Below, piece after piece: positions 9,597 to 19,833 of a stretch of 64,000 bases of DNA. A program made the position numbers and the translations under genes. Source of the DNA: Brienomyrus brachyistius (Eukaryota > Chordata > Actinopteri > Osteoglossiformes > Mormyridae); contig NC_064556.1 of NCBI RefSeq assembly GCF_023856365.1, positions 1,254,001 to 1,318,000 on the forward strand. Direction: 5' to 3'. The first letter of the stretch is position 1. The number at the start of each line of letters is the position of its first letter. The notes beneath the pieces were generated by a model that ran no database searches, had not been told where the DNA came from, and saw only the letters and a program-made list of their open reading frames with translations.

Positions 9597-12500
9597 ATGG
9601 CAGAAAACTGGAGGCAGTGGAGTTTTGACGGGGGTAGAAGCATGCATATAAATGATGACGACGATGGTGAAACGCCGCTGAACCCCGATCTGCTTCGGCT
9701 GATTGATGAACTGAATGACGGACCACCGGCTGAAATTAACCCCTACATGCTCGCCTTAATAAATGATTTAAATGAGAATGGTGCTCATGAAGCTGTTGAG
9801 GATATGGACTATGTTAATATGGGTGACGCTATAGACAATGTAGACGGGTGGCTACCAAATGCTCATGTGTCTATGAATGTGGAAATGGCTGACGACAACG
9901 CGGCTGACAGCGGACCGGACAACGATGTGCAAATGCTTGACGCTGATGACGGATCGGCCATGTACGCTGAACTGCATCAGATGATTGCTGAACTGAATGG
10001 TGAGCAACCGGGTGAATTTAACCCCATTTTACAAAACTTCTTAAATGATTTAAATGATGATGAAGATGGAGCGGCGGGGGACCCTGAAATTATGGACGTT
10101 GATAATGGGGGACAACAACAACATGGTGGGGGCGCAGCTGATGGTGATGTTAATGTAATACGCAGACCACAGTTTAACAACACTGAAATAAGGCAACGCT
10201 TTCATTTTGAGGGGATTGAGCATGAGGACATAGTAGATGTCTACAGGTCTGTTATACAGACATTCCAAAATTTGGTGGACAGAGTGAACGCTTTAGCGGG
10301 GCCTGGGGATATCATACAGGTGGAACTGCAGGGCGATTCAGTGACTAATGACACAGCTATACATGTTCGAGGCGAGATCGATCTAAATGATCTGCTATCG
10401 ATGGTAGACAACCTTACACAGAGTAATGCCGAGGTTTTTAGCGATGAAACGCTGGAGCTGGTCGTGCAGATTATTCATAATCGAAATGGTGGGGCGGCCA
10501 AACGACAGAAATTAACAAAACTTTTAAAATCTGAAATTTTGCAAAAGAAGCTCAGGTGCCTTATTGTTTCTGAAAACTCTGGCAATAATCTGTGCTTTGC
10601 TTACTGCGTAGTCCGCCTCTTAAACCCTGACATGTCACATGAGATTGCTGAGATAGAAGCTAAACGTTTGCAGGAATCAGTCGGGCTAACTGTGGCCGAC
10701 ATGGTTTCATTCTCAAACATAGCAGAGTTTGAGCGAATGCTTGGGGTCAAAATCGTTGTGTGGTACCGCTGTGACAAGTCTGACATTTTTAAGAAATTTC
10801 AGACAAACCCCGAGCCTCGTAATAAAACAATCTTTCTGTACCTTCAAGATCAGCATTATTTCGGCATAAAAAGCTTGACGTCGTTTTTTGGGGAATCGTA
10901 CGTCTGTGATTATTGTTATGCATCATTCAGTATTAAAACAGGGCACAAATGCGAGTATTACTGCAACGTGTGTCTCAGTCCCGAGTGCCATAAGCACCGC
11001 TCAGCATACATACATTGTGAGGACTGCGGGTCGTACTGTCGATCGCGGTATTGCTTCGAGCAGCACAAAATCTCAAAACAGCAACCAGGCAGCACTGGTG
11101 TACACAGCTTGTGCGACACAGTCAAGTATTGTGACAAGTGTAACAATCGGTACACCGTCACTAAAAATAATCAAAAGGGTCATAAATGTAAACCAAATAC
11201 CAGATGCGCTTTTTGTAAGGAGGACTTGACCCCTGACTGTACGCATCAGTGTTTTATCGAGCCAGTAAAGAGAGAGGACTTGACAGACCGATATGTGTTT
11301 TACGACTTTGAATGTAGACAAGATGAGGGGACGCACATTGCTAATTACATCTGCTGCATCGACTTTGAGGGCAATTGTTGGACCGCTAAGGGGGATGGCT
11401 GTGTGGCAGAATTTTTCAAAAAGTACCGCAACCGTAAATACAAGGGGTACACATTCATAGCGCACAACTCTAAAGGCTATGACAGTTACCTGCTCATGAA
11501 ATATTTAGTTGAGAATGGTATCACACCCCACATTATTACACAGGGCAGCAAACTGCTCTGTGTGACAGACGAGGACTTTAGCCAAAGATACATTGACTCC
11601 CTCTGCTTTCTGCCCATGAAGCTGAGCGCATTCCCCGCCGCTTTGGGTTTTGAGAGCGAAAAGAAGGGCTATTTCCCACATTTTTGGAACACCGTAGAAA
11701 ATCAAAATTACATCGGTCCCTACCCACCACCAGAGGCATACGGTGTGCAAACCATGATGGAGAAGGACAAGAGAGAGTTTATGGAGTGGTACGGTACTAT
11801 TGCGGGCGAGGTGTTTGACTTTAGAAAAGAAATGGCAGAATACTGTAAAAATGATGTTGTCATCTTGAGAGAGGGCTGTCTCAGGTTCAGGGGTGAGATT
11901 ATAAACAGCTGTAATCTAGACCCTTTTCAATGTGTCACCATTGCCTCAGTGTGCATGAAGCAGTTTTGCATGAGTTTTTTGCCTGAAAATACCGTCGCTC
12001 TAACCACTCCAGATAATTACATCAAGTGACAAAAGGCATACTCCACACCATCTATCCAGTGGCTGGAATACATCGCACATAGCGAAAAACTAGAGATACA
12101 ACACGCGCTCTGCAGAGGGGAGGTGAAAATGGGTCCCTACTACCTCGACGGCTATGCCGAAATCGACGGGGTTCGTACGGCGTACGAATTTGCTGGGTGT
12201 TTTTTTCACGGGTGCCCAGAATGCTTTGATTCTAACACACTTAACCTCGTAACAAAACTTCGTTTTGGGGACATGCATCAGCAGTTTCAGGATAAAATAT
12301 TTGCCCTTAAACACACGTACAACCTCAATGTACATGTTATTTGGGAACACCAGTGGGACAAAATGAAGGCTGAAAATGCAAGTGTACAGGCGTTCTTGAG
12401 GGAATTTGACTTTCCAGAGCGCATCGATCCTCGGGACGCTCTGTTTGGCGGCAGAACTAACGCCTTGCAATTGCACTACAAAGCAGAGGGCGACGACCGT

Positions 12501-13766
12501 ATAGATTACTACGACTTCACGAGCCTTTATCCCTCTGTCAACAAGTTTAAGGAGTACCCGGTAGGACACCCCGTGGTCATTTACCGCGATTTTGACAGTG
12601 TGGAAAACTATTTTGGGTTGATCAAAGCCAAGGTTTACCCACCGAGAGGTCTTTACCTGCCGGTTCTGCCTTACAGGTCCGGCGGTAAACTCATGTTCAC
12701 ACTTTGCAGAACATGCTGTGAAACTGAGACGCGGGGGGTCTGCAATCATACAGATGAGCAGAGAGCTCTGAGCGGTACGTGGTGCAGTATCGAAATCAAC
12801 AAGGCTGTTGAAAAGGGCTACAAAATTGCCAAGATTTACGAGGTCTGGCATTTCCCCGATAGGACAGACACACTCTTTGCTGACTATATTAACACCCATT
12901 TAAAGGGAAAACAGGAGGCTTCGGGTTATCCCTCTTGGGTAAAGAGTGCTGAGGATAAAGAGAGATACATTCAGACCTACTTTGAGAAGGAGGGCATCCG
13001 CTTGAACCCCGAAAACATCGGGGTGAACAAAGTGAAACGCCAAATTTCCAAATTGTTTTTAAACAGTCTTTGGGGAAAATTTGGACAGAGGATAAATCAG
13101 GCAAGTACGACGCTCATCAAAGACCCCGATGAGTTTCTCATGTTCATTTTTTCAAAGCTGGTCAATGTGTCTCACTTTTCCTTTTTGAATGACAATGTGG
13201 CAATGGTCCAATGGCGGAACATAAAAGGGTTCCCTAACATGCCGCGGCACGTCAACACGTTTATTGCGGCGTTCACTACCGCGTATGCGAGGCTCGAGCT
13301 GTACAACCTCATGGACCGCTTGGGGCGGCGTACGCTGTACCATGATACAGACTCTGTCATTTTTGTCAGCAAGCCGGGGGACTGGATGCCACCTTTGGGT
13401 GACTTTCTCGGTGAGCTGACAAGCGAGTTGGACCCAGATGATCACATTGTGGAATTTGTTTCAGGGGGCCCCAAAACTTATGGGTACAGAACCGCAAAAA
13501 GTAAAACAAACTTGAAAGTTAAGGGAATAACGCTGCACAACACCAATTCGAAAGTTGTCAACATCGCATCCCTCACAGAGTTAGTTCACGATTTTGTGAG
13601 TAACCCACGTGACCCCCCTCGAGAGATCAGGACATCTACGCAGCAAATCTTGAGGGATAAAAGGGGGTTCCTTTTGAAAACTAAGACAGTCAACAAGTGT
13701 TTCAAGGTTGTGTACACCAAGCGGCAGCTACTGCCTGACTATTCCACACTGCCTTATGGCTACTAG
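9597..13766 (+). pseudogene. POLB: Polinton protein-primed-type DNA polymerase B, one in-frame TGA
   Basis: This family-B polymerase would copy the element from its termini with a protein primer. The reading spans 1389 codon positions and is broken once, by TGA at 12027-12029 (position 811). Residues 1-160 are acidic and hold two related blocks (LIDELNDGPPAEINP and MIAELNGEQPGEFNP, each followed by a NDLN). A Cys/His-rich zinc-binding-like region lies at about 435-550. The 3'-5' exonuclease motifs are present: YDFEC at 569 (D570, E572), HNSKGYD at 623 and YCKND at 749. After the stop come motif A DFTSLYPS (D973), motif B KLFLNSLWGKFG (about 1152) and motif C DTDS (D1250). The stop falls between the exonuclease and polymerase domains and would remove all polymerase activity. 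A CGA-to-TGA change is the simplest cause. The ATPase start codon overlaps the 3' end of this gene. Confidence 0.93.
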
Positions 13767-14424
13767 TGACGGGTTCGACAATAGACTTCAACACCCATTC
13801 TCGTGCATTATATCGGGACCGAGCAACTGTGGCAAGTCTTATTTCATTAAAAGACTGCTTGAGAATGTGGATTGTACATTGTCCAGAGTGCCTGAAAACG
13901 TCGTATGGTGCTATTCTTGCTGGCAACCATTGTATGATGATTTGTTGTGCAAAATAAAAAACATTAAATTTGTGGAAGGAATCCCAGAGTCTCTGTGTGA
14001 CGACGAACTTTTACCATCAAATAAAATTAATTTGATCATCATTGACGACCTTATGGAAAAAGCCAGCGATAACGGCGAGGTGGAAAAAGCTTTTACCAAG
14101 TACACGCATCACAGAAATCTAAGCGTCATATATCTGGTGCAGAATCTTTTCTTCCAAGGTAAGAAGAGCCGGACCATCAATCTCAACGCTAATTATATCG
14201 TATTATTTAAAAACCCCCGAGATAAATTACAGACGAGTGTATTGGCAAGGCAGATGTACCCGCGGCATTCAAATTTTTTTCTAGAAGCTTTCGAAGATGC
14301 TACAAAAGTCCCTTACGGATATCTGTTGGTGGATTTAAAAGCAGTGACACCCGAGGACTGTAGGCTCAGAACAGGAATGCTTCCACCCGAGTGGCCGGCT
14401 GCTTACGTGCTCAAGAAAAAATAA
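13756..14424 (+). CDS. ATP: Polinton genome-packaging ATPase (FtsK/HerA type)
   Basis: This 222-residue protein would pump element DNA into a capsid. Walker A is GPSNCGKS at residues 21-28 and Walker B is INLIIIDDLM at 91-100, with acidic D97 and D98. LVQNLFFQGKKSRTI and NANYIVLFKNPRDK downstream match the later motifs of A32-like ATPases. The ATG at 13756 was chosen because it precedes the Walker A motif by the usual distance. It overlaps the polymerase stop by 11 bp; the longer in-frame extension to 13708 lies entirely inside polymerase coding sequence. No disabling mutation is seen. Confidence 0.9.
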   Translation: MATSDGFDNRLQHPFSCIISGPSNCGKSYFIKRLLENVDCTLSRVPENVVWCYSCWQPLYDDLLCKIKNIKFVEGIPESLCDDELLPSNKINLIIIDDLMEKASDNGEVEKAFTKYTHHRNLSVIYLVQNLFFQGKKSRTINLNANYIVLFKNPRDKLQTSVLARQMYPRHSNFFLEAFEDATKVPYGYLLVDLKAVTPEDCRLRTGMLPPEWPAAYVLKKK

Positions 14425-14426
14425 TA

Positions 14427-14759
14427 ATGTCGGCTCGTATAAAAAGAAATTGGAGTGACCTGAAAGCTTTATTTGACAGTAACGCCAGACAGAGAAAGAA
14501 AATTTTAAAGACGGCATCTCCGGGTTTGCCGAACACTCTTTGTGAAATAGCTTTGAACGTGCTGTGCGGCAAGATCCCGCTAACCAAAGCCCAGATTGTA
14601 CAACTAAAAAAGCAAAAGAGCGGCATTAAACTATTGGCAAACAAACGGGCATCGTTTAAAAAAAAGAAGAAGGCTATTATACAGACCGGTGGGGGATTCA
14701 TTCTACCCCTGCTAAGTGTCGCCATACCGTTTCTCACCAGTCTTTTTCAACGGAGCTAA
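14427..14759 (+). CDS. Small basic protein with hydrophobic C-terminus (Polinton virion-type)
   Basis: This 110-residue product starts two bases after the ATPase stop. It has a basic N-terminus (SARIKRNW), a Lys-rich segment (KRASFKKKKKA) near residues 80-90, and a Gly-rich hydrophobic tail (GGGFILPLLSVAIPFL). Small proteins of this layout are common in Polintons and recall membrane-active or DNA-binding core peptides of adenovirus-like particles. I infer a structural role and cannot name it. Confidence 0.65.
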   Translation: MSARIKRNWSDLKALFDSNARQRKKILKTASPGLPNTLCEIALNVLCGKIPLTKAQIVQLKKQKSGIKLLANKRASFKKKKKAIIQTGGGFILPLLSVAIPFLTSLFQRS

Positions 14760-14763
14760 GTAA

Positions 14764-15480
14764 ATGGAACACGCTAGGAAAATGTATCTAGTTCCTAAGG
14801 CTCAGCTTGAAAAACTGCATAATGCCACATCTCCTAAAGACACGATAAGACAGACTGCCGAGAGCGAATTGGACATTGCAATACGTAACATTTTATCAAG
14901 AACGGATGTTGCTGACCACGAAAAGGTCCGCTTGTACACAGAGGCGATACAGAGATATTTGACTTTGGCCAGGCAAGGTGATAATGAGCCCTTATCTTTA
15001 ACACTTCCTCCTGAAGACCCCATAATAGATAATGCTGTGGCGGCACGTGCCACCGTTGCTGGGGATTCCATTATGGATGAAGTCATTAAAAATGTTGCTT
15101 CGCGTAACAAGAAAAAGGCTGAATATATAATGGGTAAAATGCATGAAAACTCTGCCGTCACTGCGTGGAATCCGCGCGGGGAGTTTGTTTTTAATGGTAC
15201 AACTATCGCTGGATCCCACATGCTCGATTTGCTTAAAAACATTACCAACCCGCATAACGTGAACGAGGGGAGAAGGCCTGTGGGGTGGGGAGAATTTCTA
15301 CAAGGCCTGGCTAGACTCAACATGCCTTGCACCCTCATACCTAACCAAGATGTTGGACGTCTCATAGAGTCGATCAAGAACAAGCCCCGCACCGAGGAGC
15401 GGCGTGACGGTACACCCCGAGATGGTCGGTCACCGCGAACCCCACGGAAATTCTTAAGACCCGACTGGCTTGTGTTTTAA
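14764..15480 (+). CDS. Conserved Polinton protein of unknown function, 238 aa
   Basis: It starts four bases after the preceding stop and begins MEHARKMYLVPKAQLEKL. A helical, charged N-terminal half is followed by a block NPRGEFVFNGTTIAGSHMLD and the motif PVGWGEFLQGLARLNMP near residues 175-195. The C-terminus is Arg/Pro-rich. Similar proteins with an MYLVP-type start and a GW-x-x-FL block are found in many Polintons without an assigned function. A virion or assembly role is plausible from its place after the ATPase. The reading frame is intact. An ATTAAA about 20 bp past the stop could serve as polyadenylation signal. Confidence 0.7.
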   Translation: MEHARKMYLVPKAQLEKLHNATSPKDTIRQTAESELDIAIRNILSRTDVADHEKVRLYTEAIQRYLTLARQGDNEPLSLTLPPEDPIIDNAVAARATVAGDSIMDEVIKNVASRNKKKAEYIMGKMHENSAVTAWNPRGEFVFNGTTIAGSHMLDLLKNITNPHNVNEGRRPVGWGEFLQGLARLNMPCTLIPNQDVGRLIESIKNKPRTEERRDGTPRDGRSPRTPRKFLRPDWLVF

Positions 15481-15539
15481 AATGCTTTTGTACTTACTTA
15501 ATTAAAACACTCAAACGTGATATTTTGTCTTTGTGTTTT

Positions 15540-16088
15540 TTATTTGTCATGCACAATCTTTTTCAAAGCCTTACAACATCTCACCATCTGCATTTTGGTA
15601 AACATATTTTTCACACGATTGATATATTTAAATTTAGAAACAAAATGAGAAACCATAGCATCGTTCTTTTTTAAATCATTGCTATAAAACGATAGAATTT
15701 TGCAAAAAGAAAAGCCTCTACAGCGGTTAATTAAATAAAAAATGCAATGTTGTCCACACGTCACACTGAGATCGCTTTGAAGCTGCTTCGCGTTGCAAAC
15801 GAGACGGTCACAGTGCCTTGTCATAAAAGCGTTTATGGTCCTCGGAAAGCTGGGGTGATCCGGAGGATTTCCGCACGAGTCGAAAAACTCTGCGGTGCTG
15901 TCAGTACCGATGAAAAGCGCCAGCCAGTGCTCCCCGGGTGCCCAACTCGGATGTGTGTTGACGATGAAGATTGCGGGTAATTTTTCAAGTTTTACAGCCT
16001 CCAGCTCGTCACAAGCCAACACCCCATAAAAATGTCTAGCAGTCCAGCGGTTTCTGCCAAGGATGTTGGATAGCTCCAATGTGTTCAT
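15540..16088 (-). CDS. PRO: Adenain-like cysteine protease (C5 family) of the Polinton
   Basis: This 182-residue protease would mature virion proteins. The catalytic set is visible: H54 in PGEHWLALF, acidic D70 in EFFDSCG, the oxyanion Gln Q104, and nucleophile C111 in TCGQHCIFYL. The Gln-to-Cys spacing of seven matches adenovirus protease. The start is two bases after the major capsid stop. The stop codon overlaps an AATAAA on the minus strand that could end the leftward transcripts. The frame is intact. Confidence 0.9.
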   Translation of the reverse strand: MNTLELSNILGRNRWTARHFYGVLACDELEAVKLEKLPAIFIVNTHPSWAPGEHWLALFIGTDSTAEFFDSCGNPPDHPSFPRTINAFMTRHCDRLVCNAKQLQSDLSVTCGQHCIFYLINRCRGFSFCKILSFYSNDLKKNDAMVSHFVSKFKYINRVKNMFTKMQMVRCCKALKKIVHDK

Positions 16089-16090
16089 GA

Positions 16091-17401
16091 CTAATAGTAA
16101 TCGTACAATACATTTCTCCTTTGGTTAATCTCGATTATATTGTCGAATGATGCGTAAACTATCAATGTCGCAGTCCTGGCCAGCGGCTGTCGGAACCTCA
16201 TCTCCAGGCGCATATTTCCGCTTTTAACCATGGAGAGATGCTGATTACATCCCTCGTCGGGTGACAAGTTAAAGGCGTACAAAGTGTAGCCATTTATGTA
16301 CTCGTTTCTGTCAACAGCGAAAGGCTCGTTTTTCAAATGTCTCCCCGTAGCCAAAATCAAACTGTAATATTCACGGGCCACGTTTCCTCAGATAAAATCT
16401 GGTTGAAAGGGTTTAGAGGGATACTGCTGGCCATCTACGTAAAGCGCTACAAATTCAGCGTCGTAATGTTGAAAATTGAAGGGGTTTCGATCGTACGCGC
16501 CCATAAAACCCATATTATCTACAAGCCCGATAACTACGGTTTTAGGCAGCTGACCTAGAAACAAATTTTCTTGAGCGCAGACACGGCTACCCGCGGCCAC
16601 GCTAAAAGTTTTCATACATACTCTCTCGATCGGGTATTTCGCGTTGGCTGTCAGCAATGCGCTCGCGTGCCCCAGTTTGACAGCCGTCGATACAGAAACT
16701 TTTTTAACAAAGAGGGATGCCGATACTATTTTGAGCGAGTACTGCTCAGCTGCATCACCGCTCATGAGGCAAAACTCATCTTTGTTTCGGACCATTTTAA
16801 TTTTGACGTCGACCCCATTTAGCATTAGCCGCTCCTGAAAAAATATGTCAGAGTGTATTGGGCCCATCAAATCGAAAACGCTGCTTCTTGCCGAAAATGC
16901 GGCTCTTTTCTCTAGCCCCGCGTTAAGGCCTTGCGGGTCTGTCTCATTCATTCCTGTACTGCTGTCTTTGAAAAACAACCCGCAGGTAAACTGTCTGGAG
17001 AGCGTACCGACGCTATAATTAAGCAGGCACTCTATCATCGCTCTGTAAGGGTAAGTGTTGCTAGATTGGCTCACTAGCCGGTCACCCAGGGATACGTCCA
17101 CTTGTGAGAAAATTGAGGCGATCGGGTAATTTATGACCCCCACATTTGCACCGGCGTCAATGTTTGTACCGTTAGCTCTTGTGATCCGACACCGGAGATG
17201 CAGTAGCGTGTTGTTGAGATCTAGGTAATCTTCCCCATTACCGGCGATAAAAAACTCCAGGGGGCCATTATCAGTTAAGGCTGAGAGTGGTGGCACTTCC
17301 ACGTATATATTCTTATCAATGCTTGCTTGCGTGTATGGTATTGCAAAAATATCCAATTCTGATTTCATACACTCTTCCGACATGTTGTGAATGAGGGCCA
17401 T
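16091..17401 (-). pseudogene. MCP: Polinton major capsid protein (double jelly roll), one in-frame TGA
   Basis: The reading spans 436 codon positions from the ATG at 17401 (MALIHNMSEECMKSEL). An upstream in-frame ATG at 17443 lies inside the preceding gene. Family hallmarks are VEVPPLSALTDNGPLEFFI, GNGEDYLDLNNTLLHLRC and ALYVDGQQYPSKPFQPDF. A TGA at 16388-16390 (position 338) cuts off the last ~98 residues, which continue in the same frame as VAREYYSLILATGRHLK, FRQPLARTATLIVYASFDNI and a terminal YDYY. The missing part belongs to the second jelly roll, so the truncated product should not form capsomers. CGA-to-TGA decay is the simplest cause. It sits between the basic protein and the protease in a tight leftward cluster. 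Confidence 0.92.
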
Positions 17402-17405
17402 AGTT

Positions 17406-17846
17406 TTAGAAAATGTATCTTCTTCTCTGTGCTTTTTTGGCAACCTTCTTCTCGCGCTTCTTTTTGACTACTGTGACTCTCTTGGGTATTGCTTTGCGTT
17501 TTTTAGCGGTGGTAATTCGATCCCCAGGGGGTCTACGACGCTTGCCTCGAGCAAGCACCATGAGCCCCGAGCCCTCTTGTGGCTGTGCTGTCAATTGACC
17601 CGTCATGGCTCCTGTTACTACGTCTTTAACGATATTTTGGGCGGCCGATTTTAAATGCGGTTTCGCCATATTGAAAGTCCTTTTCAGAAATGGCACCGCC
17701 ATTCTGAGGAGTCCTCGAAAAAGCCCTCCCAGACCCCCACCGTACATAACGGGGGCTCCATTGTATCCGGGTAGACCGTTACCCGCTTGGTTTCTGTAGT
17801 ATTCCACATATCTATGTGGATCTGAAAAGCCGTCGGCGCTGTACAT
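17406..17846 (-). CDS. Basic, Gly-rich virion-type protein of the Polinton
   Basis: This 146-residue product starts on the TAATG shared with the minor capsid stop. It has a Gly-rich segment (YGGGLGGLFRGLLRM), an amphipathic stretch (VPFLKRTFNMAKPHLKSAAQ), and a strongly basic C-terminus (KRRRPPGD, KKRKAIPKR, KKKREKKVAKKAQRRR). The layout resembles the membrane-lytic and DNA-condensing minor core proteins of adenovirus-like particles. This is an analogy from composition and gene order. The frame is intact. Confidence 0.7.
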   Translation of the reverse strand: MYSADGFSDPHRYVEYYRNQAGNGLPGYNGAPVMYGGGLGGLFRGLLRMAVPFLKRTFNMAKPHLKSAAQNIVKDVVTGAMTGQLTAQPQEGSGLMVLARGKRRRPPGDRITTAKKRKAIPKRVTVVKKKREKKVAKKAQRRRYIF

Positions 17847-18604
17847 TATTGGGGGTAGTACTGCTTAACCGGTCTGAAATGCAGTTTTACGAGCGTTTTC
17901 CCATATCGGAAGGGTATGGCCTTGTTCTGGTCAGACTTTAACTCGATGACAATGTTATCAATGTGATTCTTGCAGAGCGACACGTAATGAATCCTGTCGT
18001 AAGATATTGTGACCATCGAGTTGTGTTCCCCCGCTATATGTACGCTCCGTAAAAGAGGCACGTGGCTGTCACCCACTCTTTGATGCTCGACAATGTCTGA
18101 ATACACGTAAATCGTGTAAAAACCGGCGCTTATGTCGGCGGGGTACGGTGCCGCTGGTCTATCACCAATCTTCTGAAATACATCAGGCACAAACCCTAGC
18201 ATCCGTGCAAGGTTACCTTTCGCTTTAAAGGCAACGTGCGGTGGTCCGATCATATACACTTTGTTTTTTATCACGCTATAGTCAAATTTTAGTTTTGACC
18301 CTCCTAGAACCGCATTCGTCTCACTGATTAGTTTTTCAATATCTCTGTAATATCCTGCCTTTAGCTTGTACTGTAGGGTCGACGGTATCGACATCCATCC
18401 TGTCACGTAAAATAAGGTGTCTTCTTCTTCTACCAGCGTATCCCATGTACGCGGGTAATGGATTTCGGCTAGGCCTACTTCCCATTTACCATTCAGTTCA
18501 ATCGGCTTGGCTAGTTTTGTCGTGTAGCTTGATATGGTATTGTGTGGGAAAACATCCATAGACGCATTGCTTGGGAGCGTGACATAAAAGCCGCTTTCCT
18601 CCAT
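17846..18604 (-). CDS. mCP: Polinton minor capsid (penton-type) protein
   Basis: This 252-residue protein starts MEESGFYVTLPSNAS and contains FPHNTISSYTTKLAKPIELNG and WEVGLAEIHYPRTW, which are characteristic of the single-jelly-roll penton protein of Polintons. It heads the tight cluster minor capsid, basic protein, major capsid, protease. The stop overlaps the next ATG by one base, which suggests shared transcription. The frame is intact. Confidence 0.88.
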   Translation of the reverse strand: MEESGFYVTLPSNASMDVFPHNTISSYTTKLAKPIELNGKWEVGLAEIHYPRTWDTLVEEEDTLFYVTGWMSIPSTLQYKLKAGYYRDIEKLISETNAVLGGSKLKFDYSVIKNKVYMIGPPHVAFKAKGNLARMLGFVPDVFQKIGDRPAAPYPADISAGFYTIYVYSDIVEHQRVGDSHVPLLRSVHIAGEHNSMVTISYDRIHYVSLCKNHIDNIVIELKSDQNKAIPFRYGKTLVKLHFRPVKQYYPQ

Positions 18605-18650
18605 GGTCGCTTTTGGTGGAACTGAACACTACAAACACGGCCCGTCGCAC

Positions 18651-19739
18651 TTATATGTCAACTACTTGTTTAGCAGGAACCCAGCTGTTAAATTTGTCTG
18701 GCCATCCCTGCCATTTCACTAAAAACATTTTTTTACCACGCTGCGTTTTTTCCGCAACGATTTTCTCAACTTTGAAGTTTTTGTCTTTGTCTAGTCTGAT
18801 CTTTTGTAGCTCTTCGGTGTAAAATGTCCCCTCTATGATTTCGCCGTCATAATCTTTTAACCTATACACCGGCGGTGCTCTAAGTAGATGTTCGGCGACG
18901 GTAAAGTACTCGTCCGTAAAAGTTTGCTCGTATCCTTTGGTGAATTTTCCCCGTGCTTTAGACACCCTGACCACATCTCCAATTTTAAACTTATAGCGGT
19001 GCTTTTTAGATGTACTCGGCATCAAACCATAAATGTTGTTGAAGACTTGGGCCGCATTCTGTGCATTTACCTCAACCGGTTTCATTTTAATGGTACTGTG
19101 GTGGGTGTTATTGTACGCTCTCACTAGGTCTTGTACAATGTCCACATACCTTCTTGTATTATAAGCTGTAAAATAACGCCACATTCGTGTCTTTAATGTT
19201 CGGTTAAACCTTTCCACTACAGACGCTTTGACATCGTTACCAGTGGCGAAATGTATTATTCCATGTTTCTCGGTAAGCTTATGAAACGACGCGTTAAAAA
19301 ACTCTGTCCCGTGGTCGGTTTGTAGCTTTTTAGGGGTCCTGCCTTCAGAGAGAATGTTTTCAAACACTTTCTTCACCTCTGCACCCGTCTTGCTTTTAAG
19401 ACATCGAACCCATGCGTATTTTGATAGAATGTCTATACACGTTAACATGTATTTAAAATCGTCATTCTGTTCCGCGTAAGCCGACATGTCCACCAAGTCA
19501 GCTTGCCATTGAGAATCGATATTAGTCACAAAGACTCTGTTCCTTTTAAAGTTAAACCTGATCGGTTTATGTAATGTGTACGCATCTTCACCAGATAGCC
19601 ATGTAGCAACTTGTTTCTTATTTATATTACCCGCACCTTCTTCTTCATCTATCAGAGATCTGTATAATCTGTCGGGGCCTCCAAAAGACCCAGGGTTTGA
19701 TGGTGTATAATAGACACGTTTCAAGCGCTTATCATCCAT
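18651..19739 (-). CDS. INT: Polinton integrase, retroviral type with C-terminal chromodomain
   Basis: This 362-residue enzyme would insert the element, producing the 6-bp duplication. The catalytic triad is D81 (WQADLVDM), D142 (LQTDHGTEF) and E176 (ASVVERFNRT). The first Asp is followed by YMLTCIDILSKYAW. A region near 250-270 (YKFKIGDVVRVSK) fits the DNA-binding tail. Residues about 318-360 (VEKIVAEK, MFLVKWQGWPDKFNSW) form a chromodomain, which may guide insertion to modified chromatin. The frame is intact. A short gap of 46 bp separates it from the minor capsid gene. Confidence 0.95.
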   Translation of the reverse strand: MDDKRLKRVYYTPSNPGSFGGPDRLYRSLIDEEEGAGNINKKQVATWLSGEDAYTLHKPIRFNFKRNRVFVTNIDSQWQADLVDMSAYAEQNDDFKYMLTCIDILSKYAWVRCLKSKTGAEVKKVFENILSEGRTPKKLQTDHGTEFFNASFHKLTEKHGIIHFATGNDVKASVVERFNRTLKTRMWRYFTAYNTRRYVDIVQDLVRAYNNTHHSTIKMKPVEVNAQNAAQVFNNIYGLMPSTSKKHRYKFKIGDVVRVSKARGKFTKGYEQTFTDEYFTVAEHLLRAPPVYRLKDYDGEIIEGTFYTEELQKIRLDKDKNFKVEKIVAEKTQRGKKMFLVKWQGWPDKFNSWVPAKQVVDI

Positions 19740-19833
19740 CGTGGACCTCTAGCAATAATGACAAAGTGTTTTTGAGTCAACTCATTTTATTTAGAACGCA
19801 TGCAAAAATTGTCAGAAACACATAGTTCAGCGT

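Noticed and set aside
10888..11229. Second + frame ORF within the polymerase
   Set aside because: It is an out-of-frame shadow of the Cys/His-rich region.
12027..12029. Selenocysteine or programmed readthrough at the polymerase TGA
   Set aside because: No SECIS-like element or readthrough context was identified, and two other genes show the same decay type. CpG deamination is simpler.
12090..12899. 269-codon minus-strand ORF
   Set aside because: It is antisense to the polymerase palm region.
14802..15392. 196-codon minus-strand ORF
   Set aside because: It is antisense to the intact 238-residue Polinton gene, without recognisable domains.
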